Shown in pieces: positions 6,480-8,149 of a DNA stretch of 8,149 nt. This DNA is from Paludibacter sp. Lineage in GTDB: Bacteria; Bacteroidota; Bacteroidia; Bacteroidales; Paludibacteraceae. The translations under genes and the position numbers were made by a program. The notes beneath the pieces were generated by a model. That model was not told the origin of the DNA. It worked only from the letters and a program-made list of their open reading frames with translations, and searched no databases. The stretch spans positions 1 to 8,149 of the forward strand of contig JAGPIU010000035.1 in NCBI GenBank assembly GCA_018054805.1, written 5' to 3'. Position 1 is the first letter of the stretch, and every line of letters begins with the position of its first letter.

Positions 6480-6932
6480 CTAAAGCATATACTGCTCTTT
6501 GCGGAAGGAGAAATAATGAGTAATAAAACGAATAGCAGAAAACAAAAGAGGAGTTCCCATGACCACATAAAAAACCGACATATAAAGCATTGGAACTAAT
6601 CCAGTGGTACGTAATGTGACTCCCAAAGTAATCATTGACGCCATCATAATGTAGGATCGAAGATTGAAGAAACTATAGAAAGGCTGTCGCTTTTTCTCCA
6701 GATTTTTGATGCGATGAATATGCTTTGCACTAATACGGATAAACATAAAATAATAAAACAGCACGCCGGCCATAAATCCGCCAACAAGTTTAAGCCAGAG
6801 CACCCAGCCTGAATCAGGAATCCCGGCAACACCTCTGCTCAAAAGCATAATGCCTGCAAAGGCCCATACCATCGCAGCTAAAAGCAGCAATGACGATTTG
6901 GAAATATGTGGTACAAATTGTTTTAGCTTCAC
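6480..6932 (-). CDS. Conserved hypothetical four-helix membrane protein
   Basis: 150-residue protein that I do not recognise by function. Four hydrophobic segments are visible, about residues 14-32, 43-65, 94-110 and 113-134. The N-terminus (MKLKQ), the long central loop (66-92, with many Lys/Arg such as KNLEKKRQPF) and the C-terminus (RKEQ) are positively charged. By the positive-inside rule this puts both ends and the central loop in the cytoplasm. There is no signal peptidase site, no catalytic motif and no known transporter signature. The predicted start is GTG (6930-6932); no ATG occurs between it and the -7 box at 6955-6962. It is transcribed leftward toward the radical SAM gene but separated from it by 123 bases. 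Read-through into that operon is possible, but a functional link is only speculation. Confidence 0.75.
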   Translation of the reverse strand: MKLKQFVPHISKSSLLLLAAMVWAFAGIMLLSRGVAGIPDSGWVLWLKLVGGFMAGVLFYYFMFIRISAKHIHRIKNLEKKRQPFYSFFNLRSYIMMASMITLGVTLRTTGLVPMLYMSVFYVVMGTPLLFSAIRFITHYFSFRKEQYML

Positions 6933-6954
6933 TTCGGGAATTATTTTAGGGCGG

Positions 6955-6987
6955 CAAAAATAATCAATTTCCAGCGAAAGTCGACAA
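6955..6987 (-). promoter_or_regulatory. Bacteroidetes-type promoter of the membrane protein gene
   Basis: Read on the minus strand, TATTTTTG (6955-6962) matches the -7 consensus TAnnTTTG exactly. TTG at 6985-6987 gives a -33 element with a 22-base spacer. Transcription would start near 6948, leaving a leader of only about 15 bases before the GTG at 6932, which supports that start codon. Confidence 0.6.
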
Positions 6988-7005
6988 TCAGATCCGAAAA
7001 GTTTT

Positions 7006-7034
7006 TTTGCGATGAGATTTTTTTGCTACTTTTG
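7006..7034 (+). promoter_or_regulatory. Bacteroidetes-type promoter of aroQ
   Basis: TACTTTTG (7027-7034) matches TAnnTTTG exactly, and TTTG at 7006-7009 provides a -33 element with a 17-base spacer. The predicted transcript starts near 7041 and has a leader of about 115 bases. This promoter stands back to back with the minus-strand promoter, their -33 elements about 20 bases apart. Confidence 0.6.
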
Positions 7035-7155
7035 TACTAAATTTGAGATAGAAGTTTTTCTCAAGACTAAAACCTCGCTGAAAAAGAATATCAACAGTCC
7101 GTAAAAAACAGAAAGATACCATTTTACTCATTCCCAAAACTCAAAACAAAACTGT

Positions 7156-7578
7156 ATGAAACGCATCCTGATTATCAATGGTCCCAATCTGAATTTATTA
7201 GGAAAAAGGGAGCCGGGAGTGTACGGAAATCAATCTTTCGATGAGTATTTTCAGGTATTGAAAAAAAAATACCCCGATGCTGGTCTTGAATACTTTCAGT
7301 CGAACCATGAAGGCGCGCTGATTGACAAAATTCACGAAACGGGATTCAGTTACGATGGTATAGTGCTCAATGCAGGCGCTTACACGCACACATCTGTGGC
7401 CATTGCCGATGCCATTCGTGCAGTGACGACTCCGGTGGTGGAAGTACATATCTCCAACATTCACAAACGTGAGGCCTTTCGCCATCATTCGTTTCTGAGT
7501 GAAGCCTGCAAAGGCTGTATCGTAGGTTTCGGACTCGACTCCTATCGTTTGGCCATCGAATCGTTTGTAAACATCTGA
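7156..7578 (+). CDS. aroQ: Type II 3-dehydroquinate dehydratase
   Basis: Converts 3-dehydroquinate to 3-dehydroshikimate, the third step of the shikimate pathway to aromatic amino acids. Type II enzymes are small (about 140-150 residues) flavodoxin-like dodecamers; this one has 140. All active-site blocks are present: NGPNLNLLGKREPGVYG (8-24) with Arg18 and catalytic Tyr23, QSNHEG (48-53), LNAGAYTHTS (71-80) with Asn72 and His78, VEVHISN (95-101) with His98, and Arg109. These spacings match the known type II set residue for residue. The ATG follows an A-rich leader without Shine-Dalgarno. pyk begins 87 bases later with no -7 box or terminator in between, so co-transcription is likely. Confidence 0.98.
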   Translation: MKRILIINGPNLNLLGKREPGVYGNQSFDEYFQVLKKKYPDAGLEYFQSNHEGALIDKIHETGFSYDGIVLNAGAYTHTSVAIADAIRAVTTPVVEVHISNIHKREAFRHHSFLSEACKGCIVGFGLDSYRLAIESFVNI

Positions 7579-7665
7579 CAAACAACGACTCAAAAAATTT
7601 ATTATCCGATCATAAACCTTCCACACTTTCATGTGTTTAAGGAATAGAAAATTAATTACTCCTGT

Positions 7666-8149
7666 ATGACAAAATCGACTAAAATAGTAGCTACCATTAG
7701 TGACAAACGTTGCGATGTGGATTTCGTTCGTGAACTTTATATCGAAGGTATGAATGTGGTTCGCATGAACTCGGCTCACCTGAACAAAGAGGGTTTTACA
7801 AAAATCATTACCAATGTACGCGCTGTAAGTAAGCACATTGCCATACTAATGGACACAAAAGGTCCTGAAGTACGCACTACAGTGGCTGAGAACGATGCCA
7901 TTGAAATTAAATCGGGCGACATTGTGAAAATTACCGGGAATCCCGATCTTGTATCTACTCACGAATGTATTGCCGTAAACTACCCGTTTTTTGTGCGCGA
8001 CCTTAAAATTGGCGACGATGTACTTTTCGACGACGGTGAAATAGACCTGAAAGTACAGTCGAAAACCGATGACTATCTGCTTTGTGTGGCTCAAAATGAA
8101 GGCACGCTTGGAAGTCGCAAAAGTGTAAATGTACCTGGAGTGCGTATCA
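7666..8149 (+). CDS. pyk: Pyruvate kinase, N-terminal part (cut by window edge)
   Basis: Glycolytic enzyme making pyruvate and ATP from phosphoenolpyruvate and ADP. The first 161 codons are present and the frame is open to the last base; the full protein should be about 470-480 residues. The start KIVATISD (6-13) is the first strand of the A-domain barrel. NVVRMNSAH (30-38) carries the Arg and Asn that bind nucleotide and metal, in a Bacteroidales-like variant of the usual RLNFSH. DTKGPEVRT (63-71) leads into the mobile B domain. In the B domain, GDDVLFDDGEI and the SRKSVNVPGVR segment near the end are typical. The remaining catalytic residues of the A domain and the C-terminal domain lie outside the window. 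The ATG at 7666 gives the expected N-terminus. Confidence 0.96.
   Translation, partial: MTKSTKIVATISDKRCDVDFVRELYIEGMNVVRMNSAHLNKEGFTKIITNVRAVSKHIAILMDTKGPEVRTTVAENDAIEIKSGDIVKITGNPDLVSTHECIAVNYPFFVRDLKIGDDVLFDDGEIDLKVQSKTDDYLLCVAQNEGTLGSRKSVNVPGVRI

Noticed and set aside
7617..7642. Possible hairpin between aroQ and pyk (CCTT-ACAC / GTGT-AAGG)
   Set aside because: Two 4-bp stems interrupted by a 2x2 mismatch, no T-tract and low GC; too weak to call a terminator.
7198..7836. 212-codon open frame on the minus strand across aroQ and pyk
   Set aside because: It covers two well-identified plus-strand genes and the gap between them, with no family resemblance.

Overview
The window looks like chromosomal core genome from a member of the Bacteroidetes, most likely Bacteroidales. 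The evidence is moderately AT-rich DNA, Bacteroidetes-type -7 boxes (TAnnTTTG) ahead of several genes, mostly A-rich leaders without Shine-Dalgarno sequences, the pyrH-frr pair, and a pyruvate kinase beginning with the Bacteroidales-style RMN-x-AH active-site segment. Genus cannot be fixed from the sequence alone. There are ten protein genes, one cut by the right edge, and no tRNA, rRNA, CRISPR array or insertion sequence.

Positions 1-1566 hold a nucleotide and translation block: UMP kinase (pyrH), a 170-base spacer with two families of short A/T-rich tandem repeats, ribosome recycling factor (frr), and a strong intrinsic terminator. Positions 1582-3615 hold an outer-membrane beta-barrel gene of the Omp85/surface-antigen type without POTRA domains, followed 18 bases later by the ribosome-assembly GTPase rsgA. 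An Lrp/AsnC-type regulator with its own promoter follows (3751-4254) and ends at a symmetrical terminator that serves convergent transcription from both sides.

Positions 4316-6356 (minus strand) hold the most interesting locus. It is a two-gene, translationally coupled operon: a radical SAM protein with a C-terminal helix-hairpin-helix, and a DUF4130 partner protein. The pair is widespread and is suspected of DNA repair or base modification, but to my knowledge its reaction is undefined. Two near-identical direct repeats lie just upstream. Further right on the same strand is a four-helix membrane protein of unknown function (6480-6932).

Positions 6933-7155 are a divergent promoter region. 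One promoter drives the membrane protein leftward. The other drives the type II 3-dehydroquinate dehydratase aroQ and, probably in the same transcript, the start of pyruvate kinase (pyk), which runs off the window. The window is thus mostly housekeeping (pyrimidine, translation, shikimate and glycolysis genes), with one under-characterised putative DNA-maintenance module inside it.
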